Shown: positions 1 through 57,760 of the stretch, piece after piece | Numbering within the stretch: position 1 is the stretch's first letter | How the letters are laid out: every line of letters starts with the position of its first letter | From: Lota lota | Taxonomy: Eukaryota > Chordata > Actinopteri > Gadiformes > Lotidae | Direction: 5' to 3' | DNA: 64,000 nt | NCBI GenBank assembly: GCA_026745465.1 | Contig: JACYXH010000473.1 | Location: forward strand, 1,002,691 to 1,066,690 | Translations under genes and position numbers: made by a program | The notes under the pieces: generated by a model | What the model saw: only the letters and a program-made list of their open reading frames with translations | What the model was told of the DNA's origin: nothing | Database searches by the model: none

Positions 1-100
1 AAATCAAGTCACAAAATAACAAATACATAAATAACAAGACTGGGCTGTGATGCTTTTCTTTTTTAATCCAATGTGTATTTCATTCTATGTTATTTTCTAG

Positions 101-27559
<27,459 letters not shown>

Positions 27560-29510
27560 AACAGAGAGGTTAGAGGAGGGAGGATGGGGGGATGGATTGA
27601 AAAGAATCAAAGGGGACTAAGATGGAGGCAGAAAAGAAAAAAAAAGAACACAACCCAGGAAAGGAACAATGTCGAGTCATCCCTCAGCAGACCAAGCCCT
27701 GCTGGAGCACCGTGACCGGTTCTGAGCAGCTTAGACCAACCACCAGCTGCTGATGTGTTTACTCAACCACCTGACACTAATCTCCCCATCAATATGAAAG
27801 AGATACCTTACTGGGACAGGGGGTCAAGGCAGAATCACCAGCATGTAAATGTCATCCACTTCCTTTTTTTTTGCAAATTATCATTTATTCTTTTTATTTT
27901 GGTTGTGGCAAACCTTTGTTGTTATTATTTTTGTAAAGCTTCACCCTAGTCACTGCTTTGAATGCATTTATTTTTTACAAATGTTCTTACATTTCCAAAA
28001 AGTTTAGAAAAGGGAAAAAAACACCCGCAATTCCTGCATTTCTCCCCACTGTTCTCGATAGATTCCATCTGCTTGTCAATGGCTTCGTCTAATAGACCCT
28101 TTTACAGTTTGTGCGCAGTGAGGTTACAAAAGTGTGGCAAAGTGCAATGGTTTGTCATTGTGTGCAAGGGCATTAACCACCAAAGATCGAAATTCTACCT
28201 AAACCAATTGATGGACAAATGGTTACTGACTTCTAGATCCGGGTGCAGTTAGTGATAAGATAGAAGACATGAGCAACTGGCCCGCTATTCAGTGGAACAA
28301 ATTTGATGGAGAACCCTAGCGTACACACCAGATACACATTACGAGCATACAAGCAACTAGCTCTGCCATGTCCCCTTAACAGTCACGTTTCCATACCGGT
28401 GAGTCCAGCGACAATTCGAAAGCATGGTTTTCCTTAGGCGGTCGTCTAACCCTCCAGTGTATAATAGCATCTCATGACCGATTATCAAGTGTTTATTTTT
28501 ATGTTTTAATGAAGAGAGGATGCTTCTGATCTTCTGAGAGTAGCTGTTCTCTACGACTCAACAAAGCCACCTTCATTTTAGAGACGTCAATCTTATTTGA
28601 ACACTTAATAAATGGCCATGATATTTTAGTTTTCCCTGGTAGGATGGATGTCAACCACCAGCACCACCAGCCGGCTTTCAAAGACATGATTTGTCACTGG
28701 TCTCTGATGGCAGACGCTACACACGGTACACAGACTTGGTTAATGGGAAAACTACATCTGTCTTAACATACAGAACGTCAAATACAATGTCATAAACTCT
28801 GTTTTCTGTCTTAAAATCCTCCCCAGCCACAGACAATTGTAAACGAGAGGCTGAGAGGCTTTTGTGGTATCATGCGAACGTCTCATATGATTAGACAAGA
28901 GGCTATCAGGCTTTTGTGGTATCATAAGAACGTCTCATATGCCTGAAGCCATAGATTACCATGTCATGGTCCTGACGGAATTCTGTAGAACAAAATGTCA
29001 GCTGGTAGGATGTTGATTCTTACAACCAAAGACACAACAAACATTTTGGTGCTGCCAACAGTTTTATTGTAATGTATTGCGTCTGATAATCGTCTGAATG
29101 AATGAGTCACGCCACTTCTGTTGCCCCCTATGACGTAGACTGTAAACGGTTCTATAGGCAGTAGAAGAGGGAGTATAGGCAGTAGAGAGATGATAATGCA
29201 CACACATCGCAGCACTTCAGCTTCTACCACTCAAGCCTTTGTTCTTTCTCAAACAATTTGAAAATACCACTACAAGCTCATTCATTTTTTAACTGTTCTG
29301 TCCATCTGTGTTGGATGTTATAGGACGTATAGGATTTGATCTAAAATAAAAATTGCTTAGCTTTCTTTTTTTATTTCTTCTGGAAACAGATCAAATTAAC
29401 AACTTCATTCCTCTTCCACAGGTCTGTTTTGTACATATTAATATTTATATATAATGGTTTTTAAACTTCCTAAAACATTATTGGGAAAAATAAAAGAATG
29501 GCCACGTTTT
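27560..29510 (+). other. col16a1: Probable col16a1 3' UTR
   Basis: No ORF of note follows the stop. Candidate polyadenylation signals AATAAA lie at 28607-28612, 29345-29350 and 29489-29494. Which one is used cannot be told from sequence alone. Confidence 0.45.
28843..28947 (+). repeat. 52-bp tandem duplication
   Basis: GAGGCTnnnAGGCTTTTGTGG...CGTCTCATATG occurs twice with a 52-nt offset and few differences. Confidence 0.8.
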
Positions 29511-32500
29511 AAATGTATTATAGCCCATGGTTAAAATGCAATACAAATTGAAAGGTGTTTTTTTTTTAAGGTCTGAAATACAAGAATGTGTTTTTAGTGA
29601 TAAACAAATAATTTATGAGAGAAAATTGCCTATTCTTCAATTATGTCGCTCAGTGTCATTTTTGTAAAGAAATGTTGGTAAATGCTGCCATTTTAACAAC
29701 CCATCCCATTGTGTAGTCCAATGACCCTGTCCTTAGCATCTGTCTGCATTGTCAGTCTCTGGTTCAGCTAAATATGAACTAACCCCCCCTCCCTCACGCT
29801 CATTCAATGCTGTTAACCACTCTGCATGCCCCCCTCTATCATCACATTTATACATAATTAATCAGCGTCATAATGGGATTTGAAAACATTTTTTTTTTTA
29901 TATACAAAATGGCATTCTGTTGCTGGCTCTTTAGAGATTAAACAAAAACACAAGGAGTTCTGCTGCAATGTTCAACCTGCTGGGAAATGTTGTTATGTAA
30001 ACTACTTGTTGAATTACACAAACCTACCAGTTGCACTTCCTGGCTATCTACTCTGTGGTTGTCAACCTGCATTAACCTGTGCTTACCATTAAAACATTTT
30101 TTTATTTTTGTTACTCCCAACCAATCTAGTGCCTGAATGTACTTTCTTGTTTATATTTGGATTAAACACTTCAAGGGAAAAAAGCAATTATTGAAATGCA
30201 GAAGTTTGCTGGTTCTGTTTCTTTACATATCACTCATTGCATCTTAACCCTATATATATCTTTGTCTCTCTCCCCCTCTGCCTATGTCTCTCTCCAAGGG
30301 TCCTATTAAAGTTACATCTCACCAGCACAAGAGGCTGGTTGTCATCAAACAGAATGCCTTTCCTCCCATCTCTTCTGTGTCCTAGTTTTCATTGCATGTG
30401 CGTAGATTCATCACTCCTCACCTTCATGGACTACAATCCCACAACCCCCCCAAATATATTTAGCACTTTGAAAATGCATTAATCAACATTGTGACCCTTT
30501 ATGTGCTGAGTGGTCAAAACGGGCTGTGATTGTCATTAGCATCTGTGGTGAAGAAAGGTGTGTAGGATGAAGATGGATGCCCTTGAGCCAGAGAGCTGTG
30601 CAGAATGTCCACAGTCCCTCAGAGACGGAGAGAAATCTTGATGGGACAGGATAAAAAGAACTGCTGCACACATATCGTCATTAAAGCTACGGTAGGCAAT
30701 TTATTTTAGAAGCATTTTTTGCCATGTCTAAATTATTTCTATCTCCCATTAGCAATCGAATAATCAAATCCAATCATTGCATTCGGCCCGAATTAAATGA
30801 TTGGATGGCCTACCTGTCTGTCTACCTACCTACCAGGCTACCTGCACAATCACTGCCCGTGGACTGAAAGCGCATAACCGGATTCTACCTTGGCATTGGG
30901 AGGAGTCCTGAATGGAGGGCTTGTATTTTTTCAGATGGGATGCTTTGAGAAGAACTGTTTGTGTGCATTATTTAATTCAGTGTAGATACTTTGTCTCATT
31001 TTAAGACAGAGAAGCTAAGGATGACAACTCTTCAATTAAAAGTAATCATCTTGATTAGCTAGTTTTGAGGTTATTTGACGTATTGCAGTGCTTGGAATTA
31101 GTGTTTTACCACTTATTTCAAGAGAACGTTGGACCCTTACATTAAATTTTTGCCCAACTTCTTTCTTAACTCTTCTCCAAACGTCCACCCTTTATCTTTC
31201 AAGTGTGCCAAAGCAAGGTTGCAAGTGGGAGAAACATATTATGACAAAAATAATAATGTTAAAAATATTATAATTCTTTCATGATTTTTGCCCCCAAATA
31301 TCTTTTCCCCAAACTTCTGCCCTATCTTAGCTCTCGTGTGCCAAAGCTGGGTTGCAAGTTTGGAATACATTTGATAAACCTGACAGGAGTTATAGAAGAA
31401 ACATGACAGAAATTATGAGAAAAAAATAAAACGATAAGGGAGATCCTTACATTTATTCATTTGTTTGCCACAAAATGAAATGTTTTCCAATCTTCTGCAA
31501 ACTCCCACCCTGTCTTAGCTCAAGTGCGCTAAAGCTTGGCTTCAGGTTTGGCACACTTTGGTTTAAGATGCTGAAAGATTTGTTTAAATTATTGACCACA
31601 AATATAGCTTCGGATGTGGATACGGCTTTAGTGACGCTGAGCAGGGCTATTTCTTGATAAATGGCTTATTCTAAGCATTCTAAGTCTTGTATCGTCATGC
31701 ACAATTTAAACAAGTGCATGGATGTAAATGTCCCTATCCGTAATGCCTATGATTCAGTTTGTAGTGGTTGAGCAGTGCAGATCTCCTACAGTCCCCGACT
31801 CTCCACATGATGTGTCTCATCCAATGTAGGGAACTCAAGTTCGTTATTTGGACGTTGGTATTCCTTCAACATAAAGAGTAATTCAAATTTTTTTAATAAG
31901 TAAAGGGGTTTTATTTACTCGAGAAACAATATTTTTGGCCAAATGTATTAAACGACAGGAAAGACTGACCGCACATATATGATAAACTTTGTAACCTGTA
32001 AGTTGATAATGTAATTCAATGTGCTTACTGCCTCAATTTCGGCCATGACGGACAAAACATGTATCTAGACATTCACTGTTGAAAAACCTTGTAACTGCCT
32101 TGTGTCTGCCCTTATACTGTATAAAGACACAATACCAACTTTGACGACGCAGTGTTCAATTATCTTAAAAACGTTAAGATAATTAAAGTTTCCTGAAAAG
32201 GTTATGTTTCTTATGCAAATTATATATTTAACTTTCCTGCATGTTGACTGCAACCTATTTTATTCAGATTTTTTGTATGCAGAAGTACAATGTGCCTGTT
32301 TGAACAACAGCTGGAGGACCGAAGTCCTTCTTTTAAATGACAATGCAGTGCTTACAGGGTTTCACTGATCACATATCTTAAATGCAGTTATTCGTTCACA
32401 GCTTGAGATGGGTCTCTTGAAAGATTAAGATGAGACTCATAATAATATTGGGGAGACATGGCATGGTGAGACGAAAAACTGAAAAAAGCTGTGATAGGAA

Positions 32501-32519
32501 AAGCAATGTGAGTGAATGA
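29511..32519 (+). other. Intergenic region between col16a1 and col9a2, left part
   Basis: AT-rich, no coding pattern. It contains the diverged tandem repeats at 31170-31555. Confidence 0.55.
31170..31555 (+). repeat. Three diverged tandem units of about 135-180 bp
   Basis: A core reading CAAACnnnCnnCCCTnTCTTnnCT...GTGYGCYAAAGCnnGG recurs near 31175, 31308 and 31490, with variable AT-rich spacers. Confidence 0.6.
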
Positions 32520-32529
32520 AAGAACCCAG

Positions 32530-32945
32530 TGACTTGGTGTACAGAGAGAAGAGGATGGGACCCAGAACAGACCACAGAGGTACCCGAGTAGTGAGACTAC
32601 AAGGTTCAGACACTGATTATTTCCAAGTTACCCTGTAATTGTGATCGCTGAGGTAGGATGTGAACTGGGAGAGTGCAGTTCCTGAGACACCCAGCTCTTA
32701 ATGGGTAGAGAGGAGGATCTGGAGGTTCACTATGTTGAAGGCTGATGTAAGGTACTGCAGAATGACGACGGAGTAGAGATAAGCTGTTCTAGCAGTGTGA
32801 AGGTTCTCTGTGACGGCAAGGAGGGCAGTCACGGTCGAGTGGCCTGCCATGAATCCAGACTGGTGAAGGTATTGAAGGTTGTTCTGGTGGTGATATGCAG
32901 AGAGTTGGGTAGAAACAGTACGCTCAATTTAGTTGGACAATTAGA
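32530..32945 (-). mobile_element. Non-LTR retrotransposon reverse-transcriptase relic
   Basis: Read on the minus strand, the fragment gives QSGFMAGHSTVTALL, a degraded LDLSAAFD-type catalytic block (LTSAFNIVN), then an in-frame stop, FTSYLSDHNYRV and VLGPILFSLYT. This is the order seen in LINE reverse transcriptases (fingers and palm). The catalytic Asp of the first block is Asn, and stops and frameshifts make it dead. The family (L2, Rex1 or CR1-like) was not resolved. Confidence 0.8.
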
Positions 32946-33715
32946 CTAGGCACAACTCATGACCCTGGGTCATAACCCTCTAAAACCAAAAACTGACCCC
33001 CCGCCCCCCCAAAAGCAAATTGTTTTGTTATTTTTATAGAAATGTCCCACTACCCCATCTGCATGATTGAGAAGCCCTGTAAAAGTAGGAATTTGTTTGA
33101 TGGCACACCTGTAGAGTGTTGTGGTTGGTAAATAATTATGTTTAGGATCATCGGATTCTTAAGCAGCCTAGCCCAAAAACTATCCAATACATTTCCTGCA
33201 CAAAATGTGCTGTCGTGCACTTCTTGCGCTTGCATTGTCCTTGGTGTCCCAAATGCCACACCATTAACTAATTATGCAAATATACCTAATTATGCAGATC
33301 CTCTCTGTCTCTGAGAGACTGTGGACATTAATTACCGCTCTCTGGCTCAGGGTCCTCCATCTTCATGCTATACACCTGGCCTGTCAAGTATGCTATTCAG
33401 CACTGTCCTCATCATTGGGAGTTCTACCTCTTTAATAGAATAGTGTGAACAGGTTTGTGGGATCTATTAGCTATTTAATACTGATTATTCAGACTCAATT
33501 CTAGTGACTCGGACTGTGACTCGACTGAAACACTGCCATAGTTTCGGGAGCCATTGGATATTTTATTACACTGCATGGAACTGATTCTGCTTGTTTTTTC
33601 CAGTGGTGGGTAAAAATGTAGAGACAATAAGGGTTTACTGTAGCCTCAGCCATTGCTCTCGCTCCTTTCCACATATTATAGAGCAGAACATTGTATTTTT
33701 ACAAAAGGCTTCCTC

Positions 33716-34877
33716 TTTATTGACGGTTTGGCCTCGACATCCAGAACAAAAGAGGAAAAAAAGAAATATACTTTACAGATTATTTACTTTTATTAACAAT
33801 AAATAGCTTTTTGTAAATGCAAATAAGTCATTGAAGAAAAATAGAACTGTGTTGACACCTTGTAGTACGTCGACAGTGGTAAAGTCGGCACAATCTTACT
33901 GATAAGCTGATTTTTTTTGTATTTATTATTATTTTGGCAGCTATTGCTGTAGAAAATATTTAACACACAGAATTCATTAACACAGGATTTCTGCCGGTGC
34001 ATATCCCCATTCCTCTTCCTCTACATAATAATCAACACACATTTACAAAGATTTACAGCACTGCATTGTGGGAGAGGGGAGAGCCCATCGGGATATGCTG
34101 TTGCCAGGCAACAGGAAGAGATGAAGCATGTAGTTTCTAAAATGAGACTTAAATGGAAAAAAGGAAGGAGGGGAGAGGGGGTGTACACATGAAGTAAAAA
34201 ACAAAATATATTTCGCTGAAGCTTACAGACGAATATGTTTGATACATACATTTTTTGAAATTACATCGTTCAGGTCTGATAGTTCAGATTGCAATCTTTT
34301 ATTTGTCCTTGTTTTGCACACTTTATTAGATAGCAGGGGTCGATCTCACGATTCTGGTGTCAAAAATGGAATGAAAATATACAATTGCATTTATATAAAC
34401 AAAAACATCATTGTGAAGTCATCAAAGTATATAGGAAAGAGCAAGAGTTGAGTTTGGATCTCTGCCTGTATATACTATGCTCGTGTTGGGTGACTAACGT
34501 GTTACATCTGTGGAGTTTGGGGACAGGACATTTGGAAGTGATTGACACTGGCATCGTCCAATCCAGGGGGAGTATCATCATCAATGATCGGCTGTCAAGC
34601 CATAGAAAAAGCTGGGGATTATTTCAGATTGGAGTCACAACCTTTTTATGATGCCACAAGGGGGGCAATGCCATTCACAATAGTATCGCCATCCCCTATC
34701 CTCCCCCCCACCGCCACACACACACACACACACTGTGTACTGGTTTTTCATCTGGAGTGGAGTTGTCCCCCTCTTAATCTTCTCTCTCTCTCCGTTGCCA
34801 CATCTTGCCTCATTCTCTCAGGTATTTAAAAAAAAGGAATCTGCTGAACCCCCTTTTTGTTTTTGTTTTTTGTTTTT
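33716..34877 (-). other. col9a2: Probable col9a2 3' UTR and downstream flank
   Basis: On the minus strand the first AATAAA signals after the stop lie at 34322-34327 and 34298-34303, giving a 3' UTR of roughly 550-580 nt. Further signals occur at 33922-33927 and 33716-33721. There is no competing ORF. Confidence 0.45.
34100..34112. promoter_or_regulatory. Palindromic RFX-type X-box
   Basis: GTTGCC-A-GGCAAC, a perfect inverted repeat matching the RFX half-site pair. It sits in the col9a2 3' flank, so a promoter role is not implied. Confidence 0.35.
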
Positions 34878-53282
<18,405 letters not shown>

Positions 53283-53460
53283 GGTCCCACTCTCCTATCC
53301 CTCTCGCCTCGGTGAAGTCAATCCGGTCCTGGTTCACCTCTTTCAGTTCCCTTAAGCTCCTTCCCCGGGCAGGCTCTCTGCTACACTGTGGGGCCGCAAA
53401 ACTGGCCAAAAAAAGAGAGGGGGGAGGGGTGGGGGCTACAGGAGTCCGGCTCAGGAGAAG
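53283..53460 (-). promoter_or_regulatory. col9a2: col9a2 5' UTR and putative TATA-less promoter
   Basis: Upstream of the ATG on the minus strand there is no TATA box. A CCCCACCCCTCCCCCC-like SP/KLF-type C-rich tract lies at about 53417-53436. The transcription start is not determined. Confidence 0.35.
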
Positions 53461-53629
53461 GAGTGCTCTCTTCTGGGGGAGAGAGATAGATGGATGGGGG
53501 TGGCTGGATGGATGGATGGATGGAGGCGGGGTGGGGTGGGTGGATGGTTGGAAGGTAAGGAAAAGGGAGGAGAGTGGAAATCAGTGGGTTAGAGAGGTGA
53601 AATCCAGCAATGCTGAACTGTGCACGGGT

Positions 53630-53632
<3 letters not shown>

Positions 53633-53679
<47 letters not shown>

Positions 53680-53721
53680 CTCTCTCAGACTTTCTCACAC
53701 CCCCACACACCTTCCACACAT

Positions 53722-53777
<56 letters not shown>
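53633..53777. repeat. (AC)n and (TC)n microsatellites upstream of col9a2
   Basis: AC array at about 53633-53674 and TC array at 53720-53777, roughly 350-500 bp upstream of the start codon. Confidence 0.93.
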
Positions 53778-53779
<2 letters not shown>

Positions 53780-53863
53780 GCACACACAGGCACACAGACA
53801 AGCTGGTGGAGGGAGGGGCAAGGCCATTAATCCTTATGTGCTTATGGGTTATTTTAGAGAGTG

Positions 53864-53938
53864 TGATTGGTAGATGATTCTACCTAGTGCTTGGAAAATA
53901 GCATGCTTATTATATAGGTTCAGTGAGCTGATTGGTCA
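53864..53938 (-). promoter_or_regulatory. Two CCAAT boxes (minus strand) upstream of col9a2
   Basis: TACCAATCAC near 53866 and GACCAATCAG near 53929 match NF-Y-type CCAAT boxes on the col9a2 strand, about 590-650 bp before the ATG. They are distant for a core promoter. Confidence 0.25.
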
Positions 53939-54512
53939 AAGCAGATACTGAGCTCCGCCCAGGGGCTGGGCTATGGGGGCAATGAGTGTGGAGGCAGGTC
54001 CACCCAAACAACATTAACATGGTAATGGGGATAACGTATGACTGTGTCTTTCGCTTAATATTCTGATGCAAAACTCAGTCAGAAAAAAACCTGTCAAAAG
54101 CAGTCAGGAAGGTTATTGTATGATTGAAGGATATGATTGAAGATTATCATTCAAAACTATTGATGGCAGAGCTATCATAGCCAATTAGATATTTCATTAC
54201 ACTCATAGTAAAGGGCCACAAAACTGGTACAACTGTGTTAATGTATGACTTCCAATATCTGCTGATATCTGCTGGTTACAAATTGCAATAGCATTAAAAA
54301 AGAAATTACAGCACTTTTTTTACAGCACTGAAATCAACTGACCATATCAACATAGGTGACTTTGCAACACAAATCAATGTTAATATTTTAATATTTTATT
54401 TTAATATTTTAACAATAATTAGTTTAAGGGGTATTAAACATGCAATTGATTACCATAACTAAAAAGCATGGTATGGTTACAGTAACTAAAAGCATATTAG
54501 CGTAATTTCAAG

Positions 54513-54995
54513 GTGGGCCATTTAGAGAAATGTGGAGTCTATGCTGTCTATGTGTCAGCACTGAGCCTGTTGCTCCTCTTTGAAATTGTATGCCCAGTTG
54601 CCAACCCTGCCAGCACTGGCATCGCTACAATGCAGAGTCAACCCTCCTCAACATCCAGCAGGTCCCTCATAAATCACCTGCCTGTCTGTACAGCAATCTG
54701 TCCACCTGGCCGGTGGAGCCTCAGGCCTCTGGGAGGAAACTCTCTGCCAGGAAGCCCCGCATATCCACCAGGTGTGTCGGATGTAGGATGTGCCAATGCC
54801 CAACTGTTTTTCATCCACCCTCCGGTTAAAGCCTGGTCAGAGTTTGTGCTTGCACTGCCAGCCTGGTCCTGCACTTGTTGCCTATTGGACCCGGCCTTGG
54901 CGATGGATGTGATGGCTGATTCATCTGCTGTTGCCTGTCTGCTGATGCACTGGTGCTGCTTGAACCTGGGGTATCAGGTAGTGTATCAGAGGTGA
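54513..54995 (+). other. GC-rich unassigned ORF (160 codons)
   Basis: Open from ATG to stop, with a composition that stands out from the AT-rich flanks. The start is hydrophobic (SALSLLLLFEIVCPVA) and signal-peptide-like, then a Ser/Pro/Cys-rich stretch. Overlapping frames are also open (54590-54829), so frame choice is uncertain. I do not recognise a family, and splice sites are not evident. It could be a decayed retrocopy or chance. Confidence 0.2.
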
Positions 54996-55210
54996 ACAGG
55001 CTGGAGAAATGCACTCAGTGGAAGTGGATCATGGCGTCAGCACCCATTTAACCACTGATCATGAACGAGAGGATTTGGACACCCATGGGCACTGGGAGTG
55101 GTGCCAGAAAGGGGCAGTATCAGTTGTAGCTGCAAACCAAGCAGGCAACTCCTGTCTGCCACCATGGTGCTATGGATATCCCTGTGTGCTGTGGGCTGAC
55201 CTGGGCTAGT

Positions 55211-56200
55211 ACTGCAGCAGAACAACACCTGGGTATGCCAGGTGCCTCCCTAAAATTGGATGGTGATCCAACGCTGTCTGGAAAATGTACTATTGCCCGG
55301 TCTGCATTTTTTTGCTCTTTGAGGTCTGGCTTCCAGTTCTTGCTATAGCAAGGGAATTATCTCTGTAAATGTTTTGTTGTTGTTGATATTGACTGTGACA
55401 AAGTGACAAAATGATTTATGTCAAGAGAACATAATTCAATGCACCCAATATTCAACAGGGAAATACAGGAGGAATAAGGAGGTAGAGTAGGGCTTAGGAC
55501 AATACAACATTAAGAACCTAAATTAAATGAGGACCGGTGAAATGAATAAACTTATAACATCAATGGTAGGAAATAACTCGGGATGACATTGTTCGCAAGA
55601 GACTAACAAGTAGGCCTACACTGAGGTTATCATCTTATATTACCAATTCAATTTCGAATATATGCAAAAGGTGAAGACTACACAACTCAGAATGTATAAT
55701 AATACGTCGCAATTACAGATAAGTAGAGTCTCTGAATATTAAATGGTCTCTGAATTCGCTCTATTACTCTTTATAACTCAACTTTATGTTGAACGTTGGT
55801 GCCCTCTGCAGTCAAGAATTGGCACTACTCAACCTGTTTTACTCGGTTGGTTCACAGGGCAAAAACTCTCAGCTCTTTCCACCATATTCCGGTTTTAAAG
55901 AGAGGTTTTGATTGGCTGAAATATAAGTGGCACTTTCCGTTTTCCAATCCTATGTTGCATTCTAAATTTGTCATGTGCTTTTACCATTTTACTCAATCAA
56001 TGATCAGATTTGTGTCACAGCCCACTGATACCTGATCAAAATTGTATAACATAGTTGATCAAATTAGTCATCACTTAAACACCCATTGACCTTAACATTC
56101 TCTTAGAAGTGTGGCTGCCTGTCCTTCTTCCAGATTAATATGATCATATTAAGTATATTTGTCTTTTAAATTACATCTGTGTCTGTTATTGACATCTCTC
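55211..56200. other. Unannotated upstream sequence
   Basis: AT-rich, unique; I see no gene or repeat. Confidence 0.5.
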
Positions 56201-56245
56201 TGCAATTGTGACGTCTCTATTGGCCCAGGCAACACAACAGTCCTC

Positions 56246-56920
56246 TCAAGCAACAGGGCCACTGGGCACCTTCTTCACAGAGACTGGCTCCGTTTCCTCC
56301 AGCGGAACCTTCCAGGACACTCTTTTGGCGGTAAATCTTGTTGTGTTTTCAACTGAGCCCATGGATGTGTTCCCACGGTCTGGTGTCTTCACTGTGTTTG
56401 AAGCAGTGCTCTCTCCATACGATTGGTTGGCTGGAGGTAGCAGTGGCCCAAAGTCATAGAAGCCTGGATGATTCCTGATTTTCAGGTGTTTCCATGGCTC
56501 CTTCAACCAAGGGACCAACCAATACCCTCGCAAAAGCCGCCTCAGGGATGAGAGGGATCTCAAGCAGAGGGCGATAGTCGTGTGCTTCTCTGTCGTCCTC
56601 TCGTTCCTCTCTGTCCTCAGCAGAGGTCTCGGGGAATGTCCCGGTTAAACAGTGTTGCTGTTCCCAACCCATTCACAGAAGTGACGGCAAAGATTCATTC
56701 GCAGCACTCCGGGAAGTGGCCATGAGAAAAGGTTAATCTCTGCGGTGTCCTCTTCCCTGGGTGTAGTCACGCACGGGAGGGTGGTGCCCAGAGGGAAGGC
56801 CTAACGCAGAGAGACATGTAGCAGGTGAAAGCTGCCTCTGCGATGCCATGGGCGATGGAAGCCAGGAGAGCTGGGTCTTTCAGAGCCAGCAGGTCATTCA
56901 CCAATGAGAGAAAGTGGAGA
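56246..56920 (-). pseudogene. Disrupted coding-like stretch, family unknown
   Basis: On the minus strand, protein-like segments occur in succession but in different frames: SLVNDLLALKDPALLASIAH (near 56915), then LPCVTTPREEDTAEINLF and WPLPGVLRMNLCRHFCEW (near 56750), then a charged EDREEREDDREAHDYRPLLE stretch, then WLVPWLKEPWKHLKIRNHPG and SYGESTASNTVKTPDRG, ending in TGA at about 56246. At least two frame changes separate them and there are no convincing splice sites. It could be a decayed gene or retrocopy; I cannot name it. Confidence 0.3.
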
Positions 56921-57689
56921 TTATTTTAGTTATAAAATATGTGCAGCGAAAAACATACTTTATGGCCTTCTATAGTAGTACTCTCTGAGTGTCATTTTAA
57001 CCAATTTATTCAAGTATAATAAAGTGAAAACAAATTATACTTCCATCAGGAAGATTGGAATGTTTTATTTCTGAGTTATGGGTAAATATTCTACATAATA
57101 CCCACAAACTGTAATGTGTCACTGTCTTACAATCAGCTTTTTATGTCTCAAGAGAAATGCCCACACACACTATCAATGCAATAGCACTCTTTCACAAATG
57201 AGGTTCTTTAGCTTCCAGCGTCCCCTGGTATTGTCCAATGAATGCAAACGCAATTGGACAAATGCAAAAGGACGGTGGCAAGGAAAGGATGAAGGTTTAC
57301 CTGTGTGGCTGATTCAAACTGCCTCAACAGGCTGCTGATCGCCCGCAGAACGGCCTATCACAGGGGTGTTGTTTAGGGTACAAAGGGTCATCTGAAGGTG
57401 TGTGAGGTTCATAGTGAATAACCACATGAATAGAGAAACGTCATGCAATCACATGGTTCTCAAGAAAAGGAATATGATGATATGAGTATCATGAATTGCA
57501 ATTTTGGGTTGTCAATACAAATGACAGACAATTTTAGGTTTAGCTATCTTAGATGATTGTAGGCCTACCCTAATATTCAATTTAGATTAGATTAGCTTGC
57601 TATTTTATTCATAATAATAACAAATATAAATATAAAATATTGCCCAGTTTGTCCAACACACACCGGACTACCTAGAAATGAATACATTT

Positions 57690-57760
57690 AAATTTGATTT
57701 AACAAAGGTTAGCAGACACTTTTATCCAAAGAGAATTACAAGTCAAGCTGTGGACAATCA
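57690..57760 (-). mobile_element. Fish SINE-type 3' tail, minus orientation
   Basis: The plus strand reads TTAGCAGACACTTTTATCC then AAAGAGAATTACAAG, the complement of the CTTTGGATAAAAGYGTCTGCTAA tail typical of fish SINEs. No head was found. Confidence 0.45.

Noticed and set aside
53312..53830. 172-codon plus-strand ORF upstream of col9a2
   Set aside because: Runs through GGAT, AC and TC repeats; low complexity.
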